From contig NZ_JAFWFN010000061.1 of the NCBI RefSeq assembly GCF_017515565.1, forward strand, positions 1 to 64,000: DNA of 64,000 bases. Reading direction: 5' to 3'. Under the pieces are notes generated by a model. It was not told the origin of the DNA and made no database searches. It worked only from the letters and a program-made list of their open reading frames with translations. Shown here piece after piece: positions 44,819 through 52,813 of the stretch (position 1 is the first letter of the stretch; each line of letters begins with the position of its first letter). The DNA comes from Halomonas sp. Its GTDB lineage: Bacteria; Pseudomonadota; Gammaproteobacteria; Pseudomonadales; Halomonadaceae. The position numbers and the translations under genes were made by a program.

Positions 44819-45367
44819 TTATCGCTGCTTTAGCCAGCCAAGGGCATAAATAACCCCTGGCACCCATGCCAATAGCGTTAATAAAAGTGCCATCGTCACA
44901 CGCTTTCCCCCTCCCCCGGTCAACCCAACAGCAAGAGGTGGCAGCAGAACCGCCAGGGCATTATAGGCAACCTGCAACAAGGCAGGTTCTGCGACAGGCT
45001 GGGGGTTCACCGGCGCTTCGGGCTTAACAGCCGCCATTTGCTGAGAGGCTGGCGTTGTCGATGAAGAGGGGATGGGTGGGATAAAGTGCTCTACGGACGA
45101 TTGGGCGAGCTCCGCTTGCTCCCTCTCCCGCGCCAGCGCTTTGCGATGGGCTTCCTTATCGATTTTCTGCTCTAAGGTATCAGCCCCTTCTGCCAGGTCA
45201 TCATGATGGCGCTCCCAATCCTGCCAGTCGTGAGGAGTGCCCGACTTAGGACGTTGACTTCCCGACCCACGGGCACGCTCCCAGGCTTTTTCTTCCAAGG
45301 TGTTCGGCCGCTCTTGGTCGCGATCAAGACCAACGCCTTGGCGATTAAGATACTCACGTGCGTCCAT
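44819..45367 (-). CDS. Pmp3/YqaE-domain protein with hydrophilic N-terminus
   Basis: 182 aa. The last 55 residues (LAVLLPPLAVGLTGGGGKRV, then LLLTLLAWVPGVIYALGWL) match the two-helix Pmp3/YqaE membrane domain, which usually makes up the entire protein of about 50-60 aa. Ahead of it lies a charged, probably disordered stretch of about 120 residues beginning MDAREYLNRQGVGLDRD and containing EEKAWERARG and Glu/Ala-rich segments. AAGGAGT precedes the ATG. Pmp3 proteins relate to membrane potential and salt stress. The extension is the unusual part. Confidence 0.78.
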   Translation of the reverse strand: MDAREYLNRQGVGLDRDQERPNTLEEKAWERARGSGSQRPKSGTPHDWQDWERHHDDLAEGADTLEQKIDKEAHRKALAREREQAELAQSSVEHFIPPIPSSSTTPASQQMAAVKPEAPVNPQPVAEPALLQVAYNALAVLLPPLAVGLTGGGGKRVTMALLLTLLAWVPGVIYALGWLKQR

Positions 45368-45570
45368 CTCAGACTCCTTACACCCGTTAAAAAGAACAAA
45401 AGCGTTGAAAAACAGCTTAGGAGGAGCAACGCAGAACCCGTTAAATCTCCTACAGTATGAAAAGCATTGGCCCGTTTTGTTTCCGAAAAGTGATTCCCAC
45501 TCTTAAACAAATTGGCAGGCGATGCACCTTCCCATCATGGGTTGAATAGCATGTCGTAAGGAGTGCCACC

Positions 45571-45978
45571 ATGAATAAGAAGACCCCCGATACCGTTCGC
45601 GATATTATGTCTCGTGACTGCTATCGTGTCTCGCCCGAGACCTCAATTACCACGCTCGCACAGGGGCTAGCCCTTCACCGCTTGCCCGGGGCGCCCGTCG
45701 TGGACGCCTCTGACCAGTTAATTGGCTTTATCTCAGAGCAAGACGTGCTCGGTCGCGTATTAGACAGTATTTACCATGATGATGAAGCGCCTCTGGTTCG
45801 CGAATTAATGCGCCAGGAAGTGCTTACCACCACACCGAATAAGAGTATCACTGATCTAGCCCAAGAAATGATGGGGGCCAAGCCAAAGATTTATCCCGTT
45901 GTTGAGCAGCGGCGGTTAGTGGGCACTGTCACCCGCCGGGATATTTTAATCGCCTTGCTAACGATTCGGCGCCATTGA
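45571..45978 (+). CDS. CBS domain protein
   Basis: 135 aa composed of two CBS motifs in tandem: VRDIMSRDCYRVSPETSI to GFISEQDVLGRVLD, then VRELMRQEVLTTTPNKSI to LVGTVTRRDILIALL. Such stand-alone pairs bind adenine nucleotides and act as sensors or modulators of partner proteins. No partner is evident. AAGGAGT precedes the ATG. It diverges from the Pmp3-domain gene across a 203-base region in which I found no strong regulatory motif. Confidence 0.88.
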   Translation: MNKKTPDTVRDIMSRDCYRVSPETSITTLAQGLALHRLPGAPVVDASDQLIGFISEQDVLGRVLDSIYHDDEAPLVRELMRQEVLTTTPNKSITDLAQEMMGAKPKIYPVVEQRRLVGTVTRRDILIALLTIRRH

Positions 45979-46032
45979 GCACAACATGATCTTTTATTAA
46001 TCAATAAGCGCTTATCACGTTAAACGTTAACC

Positions 46033-46065
46033 AAAAAAACCGCTGCTTAATTTAATAAGCAGCGG
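46033..46065 (-). terminator. Minus-strand intrinsic terminator without a known gene
   Basis: CCGCTGCTTA (46040-46049) and TAAGCAGCGG (46056-46065) form a perfect 10-bp stem with a 6-base loop. On the minus strand seven T follow directly (46039-46033). On the plus strand no T-run follows. Yet all nearby protein genes on the upstream side run on the plus strand, so whatever transcript ends here is not annotated. Confidence 0.75.
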
Positions 46066-46244
46066 AAGCAAGGGATCGAAAACAATAGCCAGAACAACAC
46101 TATTAGTGACTGCTATCACTATGTTGCCTGTACACTCTCAGACACTTGGCTCAGGAAAAGTTCGCAAAACCGCAAAATTTTCGTCAATTCAAGTGCAGGC
46201 GTATACTAGTCGTCACTATCACCGGAAATTATAGGGAGCTAACC

Positions 46245-46613
46245 ATGGCGCTTTATTTACTGGTGCTGGGGGTCTGCTTACTGGTTATAGGCTGCGTTTT
46301 TCTAGCGCTAATATCGGTGGGTACGCCTCGTTATCGCACCGAGCCCAACGATTTAATAGCGCTGTTTGATAAAGCTCTAGAGAGTCAAGTCAGTGAAACT
46401 GAATGGAATACCATTATCGGCTACCCCATCAGGCACGATGAGTATTTAGACAGCATACGTCGCCGGGCCATGCATTTAATGGATACCCATGGGCGGCGTT
46501 GGCAAATTGCCCAAGGGAAGTCGTTGCTTAACCAGGAGGGCCATGCGGAGCTTACCGTGTTGCGCGATCACCTAGCCGCTCACACAGCACTGCGAGAGTC
46601 TCAGCAACGTTAA
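46245..46613 (+). CDS. Small membrane-anchored protein of unknown function
   Basis: 122 aa. A single N-terminal membrane helix (ALYLLVLGVCLLVIGCVFLAL) is followed by a soluble, mostly helical part with PNDLIALFDKALESQVSE and WNTIIGYPIRHDEYLDSIRR. I do not recognise the family. I use ATG 46245, preceded by GGGAG; the open frame runs 33 codons further upstream but without a good start site. A TATACT element at about 46203 could be its -10. It is followed by the AraC-type regulator 45 bases later. Confidence 0.6.
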   Translation: MALYLLVLGVCLLVIGCVFLALISVGTPRYRTEPNDLIALFDKALESQVSETEWNTIIGYPIRHDEYLDSIRRRAMHLMDTHGRRWQIAQGKSLLNQEGHAELTVLRDHLAAHTALRESQQR

Positions 46614-46658
46614 ACGCTGGCTTACGCCATAGCCCGTAATAATCACGAGGAAATCATT

Positions 46659-47492
46659 ATGCCTGGCAGCACTATTCGGCACATCCCGTTGGAAAGTGCC
46701 ACTAAGCACCACTCCCATGATTTCCATCAAATCGTGATTACGCTGTGTGGCTCTTCAGAATTTGAAATTGAAGGGCTAGGCGGACGCGTGAACGCTTTTT
46801 CAGGCTGTATCGTGCCAGCTAACCATGAGCACTACTACTCGGGCCATGGTCATAACCGCCAGCTTATTCTCGATTTACCAGAAGATGCCCCCGCACTCAC
46901 CGGTGAGCATCGTGAACTGGTCGCCCTTTTTGATGCCCCGCGTTTTTTCGCCTTGGATAATCCACTGCGCCACTATTTAGCGTTTGTTGAGAGCGAGCTT
47001 ACCCATGGTTTTGACACGCCATCCTCCTCTTTCCAACAAGACCGCCTTGCTGCCACGCTGTTAGGCTCATTAAAAGCCCGCCTTGGTTCAACTCCTAGCG
47101 CTACCCAGCGCCGACTTGACCTGGATCTAATCGATCGTTTTATTCGCCAACATTTGGCTGACGAGCTACGCGTGGCCGATTTAGCCAAACTTGCCTGCCT
47201 GAGCGAAGCACATTTTTCAGAACGCTTTCGCGCCCAAACGGGCCTTTCACCCTGGCAATATGTAAAAAGACAGCGTTTAAATGCCGCTAGGCAGCTTATT
47301 GTTCAAAGCCGACTCCCTCTAACCGACATTGCCATTCAGACTGGTTTTGCCAACCAAAGCGCGCTCTCCCACGCGTTTCGGCGCAGCTACGGCTTATCAC
47401 CCCGTAAATTGCGCCAGGGGGCTGCTACGCCGATTGCCTCTCACCCTACATCATCTTTCTCTACTATTTTGCCTACTCCCCTAAAGCCGTAA
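46659..47492 (+). CDS. pruR: AraC-family regulator, PruR-like
   Basis: 277 aa. The N-terminal cupin-like sensing half begins RHIPLESATKHHSHDFHQIV, with His residues typical of AraC effector domains. The C-terminal half has two helix-turn-helix segments: LRVADLAKLACLSEAHFSER and LTDIAIQTGFANQSALSHAF, ending RSYGLSPRKLR. It lies directly upstream of putA, in the same direction. PruR of Pseudomonas aeruginosa is an AraC/XylS activator of the proline genes and occupies the same place, so I infer a proline-responsive activator. Paired direct repeats before putA support this. Confidence 0.78.
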   Translation: MPGSTIRHIPLESATKHHSHDFHQIVITLCGSSEFEIEGLGGRVNAFSGCIVPANHEHYYSGHGHNRQLILDLPEDAPALTGEHRELVALFDAPRFFALDNPLRHYLAFVESELTHGFDTPSSSFQQDRLAATLLGSLKARLGSTPSATQRRLDLDLIDRFIRQHLADELRVADLAKLACLSEAHFSERFRAQTGLSPWQYVKRQRLNAARQLIVQSRLPLTDIAIQTGFANQSALSHAFRRSYGLSPRKLRQGAATPIASHPTSSFSTILPTPLKP

Positions 47493-47559
47493 AGCATAGC
47501 CGTTGAAGAGCCGTTGGAAAGCTCAAAGAAACTAAACTAAAGTCTAAACACCATCCATC

Positions 47560-47597
47560 TTGCCGTGAAATTGACACGTTTTGCCATGAAAACGACA
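47560..47597 (+). promoter_or_regulatory. Candidate AraC/PruR operator upstream of putA
   Basis: TTGCCGTGAAATTGACA (47560-47576) and TTGCCATGAAAACGACA (47581-47597) match at 14 of 17 positions and start 21 bases apart, two helical turns, as AraC-type half-sites do. They sit about 95-130 bases before the putA start, downstream of the regulator gene. Confidence 0.65.
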
Positions 47598-47690
47598 TAC
47601 ACCCAAGGACGGGGCGTTCTACATTCGGGCGATAGTTTGGGCACCATGCCCTGCCATCTACTGATCTAGTTCAGAATCAAGGGGGCCTCA

Positions 47691-50600
47691 ATGCTCAATG
47701 CCAAAAAAATGCGTGACTCTGCCATCTGGCAAACCGACCTTGATATGTTAATGCAGCGTGTTAGCGACCACTACATCGTGGATGAAGACGCGTTTGTTGG
47801 CGAACTGATCAAGGTACTGGATGCCGATCACGAAGATTTTGCACGCATTGAGGCTAACACCGCAGCGCTGGTGCGCGATGTGCGCAAGATGGATACCGCC
47901 GTCGACACGATCGACGAACTACTGCAGCAGTACAGCCTGGATACCCACGAAGGCCTAATGTTGATGTGTCTTGCGGAAGCCATGCTGCGTATTCCTGACA
48001 AAGCCACCGCCGATGCGCTGATTGAAGATAAGCTCGGCCCGGCTGATTGGCAGTCGCATGTTGGTAAAAGCGAATCTTGGATGGTCAATGCTTCTACGTG
48101 GGGCTTACTAATGACCGGCCGCGTGCTTAAGCTTGACCACCCTAAAGATGGCCAACCTGCCCACTTTATTAATCGCATGGTCAATCGCCTGGGCGAACCG
48201 GTTATTCGCCGGGCTATGTACGAAGCAATGAAAATCATGGGCAAGCAGTTTGTCCTTGGGCGCGATATTAATGAAGCCCTGAAGCGCTCCAAACCTTTAT
48301 TCAATAAAGGCTACACCTACTCCTACGATATGCTGGGTGAAGCGGCCCGCACCCACAATGATGCCAAACGCTATTTTGATGACTACGCTCGCGCTATCCA
48401 GCAAGTGGGTAAAACCTGCAAATCATTAAACGATAAGACCCCAGCGCCGTCGGTTTCTATTAAGCTTTCCGCTTTACATCCACGCTATGAGTTTGGCCGT
48501 CGCGAGCAGGTGCTGGCAGAGCTGGTTGATACCGTCATCACGCTGGTCACCCAAGCACGCGCGTTGGATGTCGCGGTCACCATTGATGCCGAAGAAGTGG
48601 ATCGCCTAGAGCTATCCCTTGAGGTCTTTCGCGCGGTGTATTCAAGCAGCGCTGCAAAAGGCTGGGGGCACTTCGGCCTGGTTGTCCAAGCTTACTCCAA
48701 GCGGGCCTTGCCAGTTCTTCACTATATTAATCGCTTAGCGGATGAGCAGGGCGACGAAATCCCACTGCGCTTGGTGAAAGGCGCCTACTGGGATAGCGAA
48801 ATAAAAGAGTCTCAACAGCTTGGCGTCGATGGTTACCCGGTATTTACCCGCAAAGCGTGTACGGACGTGGCTTATCTAGCATGTGCTCAGTTCCTGCTGT
48901 CGAGCGACACCCAGGGGCGTATCTTCCCTCAGTTCGCTACACATAACGCCCATACCGTTACTACCATTCTTGAGTTAGCGAACCACGACAGCCGTCCATT
49001 TGAATTCCAGCGTCTGCACGGCATGGGTGAAGCGCTCTATGACGCCGCCCTTGAGCGTGCACCGAAAGGCACTTACTGCCGCATTTACGCCCCGGTAGGC
49101 GCCCATAAAGACCTACTTCCCTACTTGGTACGGCGCCTACTTGAAAACGGCGCGAACTCCTCCTTCGTTCACCAGATTGTGGACCCGGATGTGCCGGTAG
49201 AGTCGCTTTGTCAGCACCCCATTGAGACACTGCGCCAGCAAAAAACGCTCTACAACAAGCGGATTCCACTACCCAAAGATATTTATGGTCCAAAGCGACG
49301 CAATTCACGCGGTGTAAACCTCAACATCCGCAGCCACTACTATCCATTAATGGAGAAAATGGCAGGGTTTATGGAGAAGCAGTATTCAGCTAAACCGCTG
49401 CTTGCCTTTGATGTTGCGGACGATGCTGCCAATACTCACAACGTAACGGTACCGTTTGACCGTCGCCAAACCATGGGTAGCGTTCAGTGGACCAGCAAAG
49501 AGATGGCGGCTAAAGCCCTCGATGCGGCCTGGGAAGCTTTTCCCCGCTGGGATGCCACACCCGTAGCCGAGCGCGCCGCGATTCTGCGTCGCCTAGGCGA
49601 CTTAATGGAAGAGCACATGCCAGAGCTGATGACGCTCTGCTCCCGGGAAGGAGGCAAATTACTGACCGATGGCGTTGACGAAATCAAAGAGGCTGTCGAT
49701 TTTTGTCGCTACTACGCCATGCGTACCGAAGCGTCATTTGGCGAACCCATTGAGCTACCCGGCCCCACCGGTGAGTCCAATCGCTTAATGATGGGTGGCA
49801 AAGGAGTGTTTGCCGCTATTAGCCCCTGGAACTTCCCAATAGCCATTTTCTGCGGACAGATCGTTGCCGCAGCGGTTGCTGGCAACACTGTTTTAGCAAA
49901 ACCCGCTGAGCAAACCTCTATCGTGGCCCACCGCGTGATTGAGCTGCTTTACGAAGCGGGCATGCCCCGCGACGTGGTGCAGCTACTGCCTGGCGACGGC
50001 CCCACCGTCGGTAGCGTGTTGACCTCTGACCCGCGTATCACCGGCGTGGTATTTACTGGTGGCACCGACACGGCACAAATTATCAATCGCGCCCTCGCTG
50101 CCCGTGAAAACGCACCATTGCCAACGCTGATTGCTGAAACCGGCGGCATGAATACCATGATTGTCGATTCCACCGCCCTACCCGAGCAGGTGGTCGTCGA
50201 CGTGATTCAGTCAGCGTTTCAAAGTGCCGGGCAGCGCTGCTCAGCACTTCGCGTGCTTTACCTGCAGGATGACGTTGCCGACCGCATTATCGAAATCTTA
50301 AAAGGCGCCATGAACGAACTGCACATTGGCGACCCTCGCGACTTGGGCACCGACGTGGGGCCAGTGATTGATGAGGATGCCCGCAAAGGCCTGCTCGCCC
50401 ATATCGAAAAATTAAAAGGTGAGGGTCGCTTAGTGGCTGAAACGCCTATGGCGGCTGAACACACCCAGCACGGCACCTTTGTCGCACCCGTTGCTTTTAC
50501 GATTGACAGCATTAACGCCCTTAGCCGGGAACAGTTCGGCCCAGTGCTTCACATTGTCCGGTACAAAGCCAGCGAGCTTAAACGTGTGATTGACGACATT

Positions 50601-50882
50601 AATAGCCGGGGTTATGGACTAACTTTTGGGGTTCATAGCCGTAACGAATCCTTTGCCGCTGAAATAGCGCAGAAAATTCGTGTAGGCAATGTGTACATCA
50701 ACCGTAATATCATCGGTGCAGTGGTTGGCGTTCAACCCTTCGGTGGTCAAGGGCTTTCCGGCACCGGCCCAAAAGCCGGTGGCCCGCACTATCTGCAGCG
50801 CTTTATTACCGAAAAAACCATTACGAACAACACCGCCGCCCTAGGTGGCAACGCGTCGCTGTTGGCGCTAGGCGATGAGTGA
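47691..50882 (+). CDS. putA: Bifunctional proline dehydrogenase/P5C dehydrogenase
   Basis: 1063 aa PutA without an N-terminal ribbon-helix-helix DNA-binding domain and without the extra C-terminal domain, i.e. the short class. The proline dehydrogenase part has RLVKGAYWDSEIK and RRLLENGANSSFVHQIVD; the aldehyde dehydrogenase part has SPWNFPIAIFCGQI, the catalytic Cys in SAFQSAGQRCSALRVLY and QPFGGQGLSGTGPKAGGPHY. It ends with the conserved ALGGNASLLAL tail. AAGGGGG precedes the ATG. It oxidises proline to glutamate, feeding electrons to quinone. Regulation probably by the adjacent AraC protein, since self-repression needs the missing domain. Confidence 0.96.
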   Translation: MLNAKKMRDSAIWQTDLDMLMQRVSDHYIVDEDAFVGELIKVLDADHEDFARIEANTAALVRDVRKMDTAVDTIDELLQQYSLDTHEGLMLMCLAEAMLRIPDKATADALIEDKLGPADWQSHVGKSESWMVNASTWGLLMTGRVLKLDHPKDGQPAHFINRMVNRLGEPVIRRAMYEAMKIMGKQFVLGRDINEALKRSKPLFNKGYTYSYDMLGEAARTHNDAKRYFDDYARAIQQVGKTCKSLNDKTPAPSVSIKLSALHPRYEFGRREQVLAELVDTVITLVTQARALDVAVTIDAEEVDRLELSLEVFRAVYSSSAAKGWGHFGLVVQAYSKRALPVLHYINRLADEQGDEIPLRLVKGAYWDSEIKESQQLGVDGYPVFTRKACTDVAYLACAQFLLSSDTQGRIFPQFATHNAHTVTTILELANHDSRPFEFQRLHGMGEALYDAALERAPKGTYCRIYAPVGAHKDLLPYLVRRLLENGANSSFVHQIVDPDVPVESLCQHPIETLRQQKTLYNKRIPLPKDIYGPKRRNSRGVNLNIRSHYYPLMEKMAGFMEKQYSAKPLLAFDVADDAANTHNVTVPFDRRQTMGSVQWTSKEMAAKALDAAWEAFPRWDATPVAERAAILRRLGDLMEEHMPELMTLCSREGGKLLTDGVDEIKEAVDFCRYYAMRTEASFGEPIELPGPTGESNRLMMGGKGVFAAISPWNFPIAIFCGQIVAAAVAGNTVLAKPAEQTSIVAHRVIELLYEAGMPRDVVQLLPGDGPTVGSVLTSDPRITGVVFTGGTDTAQIINRALAARENAPLPTLIAETGGMNTMIVDSTALPEQVVVDVIQSAFQSAGQRCSALRVLYLQDDVADRIIEILKGAMNELHIGDPRDLGTDVGPVIDEDARKGLLAHIEKLKGEGRLVAETPMAAEHTQHGTFVAPVAFTIDSINALSREQFGPVLHIVRYKASELKRVIDDINSRGYGLTFGVHSRNESFAAEIAQKIRVGNVYINRNIIGAVVGVQPFGGQGLSGTGPKAGGPHYLQRFITEKTITNNTAALGGNASLLALGDE

Positions 50883-50930
50883 TCAGCTCATCAATACTTC
50901 TAACCTGAACTCCTGAAAAGGAACCGTCTC

Positions 50931-51074
50931 ATGGTTGAAAACAATAGAGCGATTGCCTTCACATTCACGGCCTACCCAGGCCGTGAACTAGGCACAGGGA
51001 ACATTGCACACAAGCAAAACCACAACCTTTCTGACCACCTTCTTAACAGGCGCTCTTCGGGGCCAGTAACGTGA
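50931..51074 (+). CDS. Possible 47-aa small protein or leader peptide
   Basis: An ATG with AAAAGGAAC eight bases upstream opens a frame of 47 codons starting MVENNRAIAFTFTAYPGRE and ending RRSSGPVT. It lies between putA and putP. It has no membrane segment and contains no run of proline codons that would indicate classical attenuation. It contains the 10-bp hairpin at 50964-50987 within its coding part. It may be chance; comparison with related species would be needed to support it. Confidence 0.3.
   Translation: MVENNRAIAFTFTAYPGRELGTGNIAHKQNHNLSDHLLNRRSSGPVT
50964..50987. repeat. Perfect 10-bp hairpin between putA and putP
   Basis: TTCACGGCCT and AGGCCGTGAA flank a 4-base loop (ACCC). No T-run follows on either strand, so it could protect or process the putA mRNA rather than terminate it. 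Confidence 0.7.
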
Positions 51075-51099
51075 AAGAAATAAAGGGTTAACAAAAAAA

Positions 51100-51203
51100 G
51101 ACAGCGTTATTACCGGACGATACCCGGTAAACGCGCTAAACCTGTCGGGGCTAGGGTTGTACGAAAAGTCGGCTAAAGCGGGCGTTTTTCGACAAAGCCT
51201 AGG
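51100..51203. other. Structured element upstream of putP
   Basis: First stem-loop: GACAG (51100-51104) with CTGTC (51142-51146), enclosing GCGT..TTACCGG (51104-51116) with CCGGTAAACGC (51124-51134), loop of seven. Second: CTAGG, TTGT and CGAAAA (51151-51167) with TTTTCG, ACAA and CCTAG (51186-51202). Eight bases before the first stem on the plus strand is a run of A, so on the minus strand the stem is followed by TTTTTTT, as in an intrinsic terminator. The element may be a leader RNA of putP or the end of a minus-strand transcript. Confidence 0.5.
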
Positions 51204-51230
51204 TCTGTTCTTACGAACTGGAGAAGTTTC

Positions 51231-52721
51231 ATGGCTACTGGTGTTTGGATTAGCTTATTAGGTTACTTTGCGCTGATGATCGCCATAGGCGTTTACGCTA
51301 TGCGCAAATCTACGTCTTCCTCTGAAGATTACATGCTGGGTGGCCGAACCCTCAGCCCCCAAGTGGCGGCCCTCTCGGCTGGCGCTTCGGACATGAGCGG
51401 CTGGCTGCTTCTGGGCTTACCCGGGGCGATGTTTGTCTCTGGCTTGGGGTCGGCCTGGATTGGTATCGGCCTGCTGGTAGGTGCTCTCTTCAACTGGATT
51501 TTGGTCGCACCGCGCCTGCGGGAACAGACGATTCACTATGGTAATGCGATTACCATTCCGGCGTTTCTAGCGAACCGCTTCCCAACGCGCGCGCTGTCTC
51601 TGCGCACGGTATCAGCTATCGTTATTGTGATCTTTTTCGCCGTGTATACCGCATCAGGCCTAGTGGCAGGCGGCAAGCTGTTTGAAAGCGCGTTTTCCGG
51701 CATATACAACTTCGGTGATATGAGTAACTACGGCATGGGTGTCATGATCACACTCGGCGTGGTGCTTATTTACACAGTTGTTGGCGGCTTCCTAGCAGTC
51801 AGCATGACGGATTTCGTACAAGGCTGCATCATGATGCTGGCATTGGTAATCATGCCAGCGGTGGTGCTGTTTGGTGAAGGTGGAGGCGGTTTCTCGCAAG
51901 CGTCACTGACACTGAATGAAGTCGATCCCACACTGCTATCCTGGACGTCAGGCCTAACCTTCATTGGGTGGCTGTCTGCCGTTACCTGGGGGCTGGGCTA
52001 TTTCGGGCAGCCGCATATCATTGTGCGCTTCATGGCTATTCGCTCGCAGAAAGACGTGCCTGTTGCCCGCAATATTGGTATGGCCTGGATGCTTATCTCC
52101 CTAATTGGTGCTGTTTCTCTGGGTATCTTTGGCCGTGCCTACGCCATTCGTAATGGGTTGGATGTTCAGGATCCGGAAACTATCTTCATTATTCTAGCGG
52201 ATCTGCTGTTCCATCCATTGATCACTGGCTTCCTCTATGCTGCTCTGCTGGCTGCCGTTATGAGCACGATCTCTAGCCAACTGCTTGTATCATCGTCATC
52301 GCTGACAGAGGACTTCTATCGCTTGTTCCTGCACAAAAAAGCGACTGAGCAGCAGTGTGTGGCCGTCGGCCGTGTTTGCGTGGTTCTTGTCGGCGTTGTT
52401 GCCGCTATTATCGCCTCTGACGAAGACTCTCAAGTACTGGGGCTGGTCAGTAACGCCTGGGCAGGCTTTGGTGCGGCGTTTGGGCCTCTAATTATTCTCT
52501 CACTAATGTGGTCACGTACAAACGGTGCTGGCGCCCTTGCAGGCATGGTGGTGGGTGCTGTCACCGTCATGCTCTGGATTGCCTTGGGCTGGAACGGTGA
52601 GTTCATGGGTGGCCCGGGGGTGTATGAGATTATTCCAGGCTTCATCGCGTCCTTCATCGCCATCTTAGTGGTGAGCAGCATGACTGACGACGCTGGTGAA
52701 TATCAGCATATTGATCGCTAG
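51231..52721 (+). CDS. putP: Sodium/proline symporter
   Basis: Imports proline with sodium. The 496 aa protein is an SSS-family transporter with about 13 membrane helices. Signatures are SSEDYMLGGRTLSPQVAALSAGASDMSGW, split here at Ala, then GLPGAMFVSGLG, and VGGFLAVSMTDFVQG and later AAVMSTISSQLLVSSSSLTEDFYR containing the sodium-site Ser residues. It ends DDAGEYQHIDR. GGAGAAG precedes the ATG. It lies between two putA genes. The same last ten codons recur in modified form downstream of the second putA. Confidence 0.95.
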   Translation: MATGVWISLLGYFALMIAIGVYAMRKSTSSSEDYMLGGRTLSPQVAALSAGASDMSGWLLLGLPGAMFVSGLGSAWIGIGLLVGALFNWILVAPRLREQTIHYGNAITIPAFLANRFPTRALSLRTVSAIVIVIFFAVYTASGLVAGGKLFESAFSGIYNFGDMSNYGMGVMITLGVVLIYTVVGGFLAVSMTDFVQGCIMMLALVIMPAVVLFGEGGGGFSQASLTLNEVDPTLLSWTSGLTFIGWLSAVTWGLGYFGQPHIIVRFMAIRSQKDVPVARNIGMAWMLISLIGAVSLGIFGRAYAIRNGLDVQDPETIFIILADLLFHPLITGFLYAALLAAVMSTISSQLLVSSSSLTEDFYRLFLHKKATEQQCVAVGRVCVVLVGVVAAIIASDEDSQVLGLVSNAWAGFGAAFGPLIILSLMWSRTNGAGALAGMVVGAVTVMLWIALGWNGEFMGGPGVYEIIPGFIASFIAILVVSSMTDDAGEYQHIDR

Positions 52722-52764
52722 TTACACGTCGTGAGGCGTAGAGCATAGAGCGCATTCAAAGTAT

Positions 52765-52792
52765 CGAGAGGGCTCCCGCGGGAGCCCTCTCG
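52765..52792. terminator. Strong hairpin between putP and second putA
   Basis: CGAGAGGGCTCCC (52765-52777) and GGGAGCCCTCTCG (52780-52792) pair over 13 bp with a 2-base centre. No T-run follows. It ends 21 bases before the second putA start, just before its AAGGAGA ribosome binding site. It may be a factor-assisted terminator of putP, a processing site, or a protein-binding palindrome. Confidence 0.55.
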
Positions 52793-52813
52793 TGTAGCAA
52801 GGAGAGACCCTGT

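Larger units (their letters stand above)
50883..51230 (+). other. 348-base putA-putP gap with hairpins and a small ORF
   Basis: Between putA and putP lie a possible 47-codon ORF (50931-51074), a perfect 10-bp hairpin (50964-50987), and two further stem-loops (51100-51146 and 51151-51202) before the putP ribosome binding site. No full-length gene is seen. The structures are described in separate entries. Confidence 0.7.
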
